Origin: Fulvimarina uroteuthidis
Lineage (GTDB): Bacteria; Pseudomonadota; Alphaproteobacteria; Rhizobiales; Rhizobiaceae
NCBI RefSeq assembly: GCF_034321785.1
Contig: NZ_JAXLPB010000005.1
Location: forward strand, 248,001 to 312,000
Reading direction: 5' to 3'
Length of the DNA: 64,000 nucleotides
Shown: piece after piece, positions 62,824-64,000 of the stretch
Numbering within the stretch: the first letter of the stretch is position 1
Layout of the letters: each line of letters begins with the position of its first letter
Program-made: the position numbers and the translations under genes
Notes under the pieces: generated by a model
Seen by the model: the letters and a program-made list of their open reading frames with translations, nothing else
Told to the model about the DNA's origin: nothing
The model's database searches: none

Positions 62824-63294
62824 GTGGCAGGCGGCGTCCCGGTATCGCTGTACGCACCGAGACCCGTCTGCTGCCTCGGCACTCGGCAGATCTCGGGCTT
62901 CGCGGTCAAGGTTTACGTTATCCTGGGGCCTGGGCGTCATCGCGATGATGAGATCGTCGACGCGGCGCTCGTTGCCGCGTCCCCACTTCTCGGTGCGTCG
63001 CAACAGCCGAACGCTTGCCAGGAACTCGGCTTCGTCATTCTCCATCTCGGCGAGCATGCCGACTGGTTGCTCGTGGATCGCTGGGTTCATGGCGACAGCC
63101 TGAAGAACACACTCCTGAAATCCGAGCGCGGTCGCCCGCACGCATTCCTGCCCGTGCCGGATCCAGACCTGTTCGCCTGCGTCTGGGAGGCGGGGATCGT
63201 GGATTTCGAGCGTCGCGCCTTCATCCAGACGATGATGACGACAGCGCCCGACGAATCGCGCTACCTGTCGACCATTCTGAACGGCGAGGTCTGA
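62824..63294 (+). CDS. conserved-looking hypothetical protein
   Basis: About 156 residues if started at GTG 62824; the first 25 residues are Cys/Arg-rich and doubtful. The protein-like part begins at VKVYVILGPGRHRDDEIVDA and runs through ELGFVILHLGEHADWLLVDR, PDPDLFACVWEAGIVDFERR and YLSTILNGEV. There is no ATG near this point, so a GTG or rarer start is needed. It lies 5 bp after erpA and 5 bp before xthA and is probably co-transcribed. I do not recognise a characterised family. Confidence 0.65.
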   Translation: MAGGVPVSLYAPRPVCCLGTRQISGFAVKVYVILGPGRHRDDEIVDAALVAASPLLGASQQPNACQELGFVILHLGEHADWLLVDRWVHGDSLKNTLLKSERGRPHAFLPVPDPDLFACVWEAGIVDFERRAFIQTMMTTAPDESRYLSTILNGEV

Positions 63295-63299
63295 CCGCA

Positions 63300-64000
63300 A
63301 TGCTGATTGCATCCTGGAACATCAACGGCATCAAGGCCCGCATCGACGGGCTCACCACATGGCTTCAGGAGCGTTCGCCGGACATTGCCTGCCTTCAGGA
63401 GATCAAGAGCCAGGACGAGGGCTTTCCAAGGGAGGCGATCGAGGCGCTCGGCTATCATGTGGAAACCCACGGCCAGAAGGGTTTCAACGGCGTCGCCCTC
63501 CTGTCGCGGCAGAAGCCGGAGAGCGTGACGCGTGGCCTGCCCGGCGACGAGAGCGACGAGCAGTCCCGCTATATCGAGGGCGTCTGGCAGACGGGGAGCG
63601 GTCCGTTGCGCGTCGCCTCGATCTATCTGCCGAACGGCAATCCGCTCGGCACGGAGAAATTCGCCTACAAGCTCGCTTGGATGAACCGGCTGGAGCGGCA
63701 CGCGGCCGGGCTCCTCGAGCGGGAGGAGCGAGTGGTTCTGGCGGGCGACTACAATGTCATTCCGCAGCCCGAAGACGTCCACAATCCCGAGGCCTGGACG
63801 GAGGACGCGCTGTTCCAGCCGGAATCGCGCGGCAATCTGCGTCGCCTTGTCCATCTCGGCTTCGCGGACGCGTTGCGCCTGACCGACGACAGCCGGCAGA
63901 TCTACACCTTCTGGGATTACCAGGCCGGCGCCTGGCAGAAGAACAACGGCATCCGCATCGATCACCTGCTGCTGTCTCCGGAAGCGCAGATCGCACTTCG
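63300..64000 (+). CDS. xthA: exodeoxyribonuclease III, 3'-truncated by the window edge
   Basis: The first 233 codons of a class II AP endonuclease/3' exonuclease of base-excision repair. MLIASWNINGIKARIDGL holds the metal-binding Asn, CLQEIKSQD the catalytic Glu, and VVLAGDYNVIP the Asp-Asn pair. The frame is open to the last base. The C-terminal SDH motif lies beyond the window. ATG 63300 is 5 bp after the hypothetical gene. Confidence 0.95.
   Translation, partial: MLIASWNINGIKARIDGLTTWLQERSPDIACLQEIKSQDEGFPREAIEALGYHVETHGQKGFNGVALLSRQKPESVTRGLPGDESDEQSRYIEGVWQTGSGPLRVASIYLPNGNPLGTEKFAYKLAWMNRLERHAAGLLEREERVVLAGDYNVIPQPEDVHNPEAWTEDALFQPESRGNLRRLVHLGFADALRLTDDSRQIYTFWDYQAGAWQKNNGIRIDHLLLSPEAQIAL

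Noticed and set aside
62704..63312. 202-codon minus-strand frame over the erpA-xthA interval
   Set aside because: It overlaps the ends of erpA and the hypothetical gene in antisense phase and shows no recognisable motif.

Overview
This is about 64 kb of GC-rich chromosome from an alphaproteobacterium, most likely a Hyphomicrobiales (Rhizobiales) member. The family cannot be fixed from sequence alone; an Aurantimonadaceae-like relative is only a guess. The evidence is gene order: purL-bolA-grxD, sdhCDA, tig/clpP-clpX-lon-hupB, trmFO, a secDF-yajC block beside homologues of two mitochondrial complex I assembly factors, a tatABC-serS-surE-pcm-LysM/M23 run, and argS/dgt/erpA/xthA. No insertion sequence, phage, integron or CRISPR array was seen. 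Both edges cut genes: a peptide-binding protein at the left and xthA at the right.

Layout. 1-4168 (+): peptide ABC transporter, with the second permease fused to the first ATPase. 4140-5930 (-): recJ. 6089-12084 (+): small membrane protein, purL, bolA, grxD, Bcr-type exporter and an L,D-transpeptidase lipoprotein. 12172-16043: msrB, pncA and a group of small exported or hydrophilic proteins of unknown function. 16327-18966 (-): sdhC-sdhD-sdhA without sdhB. 19206-19697 (-): GNAT acetyltransferase. 19820-23785 (-): a 1321-residue multidomain protein. 24259-27608: rplS, a second L,D-transpeptidase, a DUF3297 gene and hupB. 27779-36854 (-): lon, clpX, clpP, an MscS-type channel and trigger factor, preceded by tRNA-Leu(UAG). 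37490-37897 (+): a 47-codon DUF1127 gene followed by six hairpins, each with a CCTCCC loop. 38080-40948 (+): a YbfB/YjiJ-type MFS protein and trmFO. 41065-47339 (-): DUF4153 protein, squalene-synthase-like and Mth938-like proteins, secDF and yajC. 47481-48353 (+): DUF815 ATPase. 48453-54402 (-): LysM/LytM lipoprotein, pcm, surE, serS, tatC, tatB and tatA. 54460-62376 (-): orphan ABC ATPase, nagZ, SPOR protein, argS and dgt. 62477-64000 (+): erpA, a hypothetical gene and xthA.

How the genes work together. Most of the window is housekeeping: protein quality control, Sec and Tat export, envelope growth and division, respiration, Fe-S assembly and translation. Two loci stand out. The 1321-residue protein carries a galactose/glyoxal-oxidase-like domain with all five copper-radical residues in place, a GDSL/SGNH esterase that appears to be inserted inside a beta-sandwich domain, and four RTX-type calcium-binding modules. 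It looks like a type I-secreted enzyme that could both de-esterify and oxidise a glycan. The DUF1127 gene plus hairpin array matches the CcsR/cuckoo class of anti-Shine-Dalgarno small RNAs, here with six loops arranged as two three-hairpin units.

Some genes expected by synteny are absent from their usual places: sdhB after sdhA, scpAB between nagZ and tatA, and purS/purQ near purL. All family calls come from reading motifs and lengths by eye; no database search was run.
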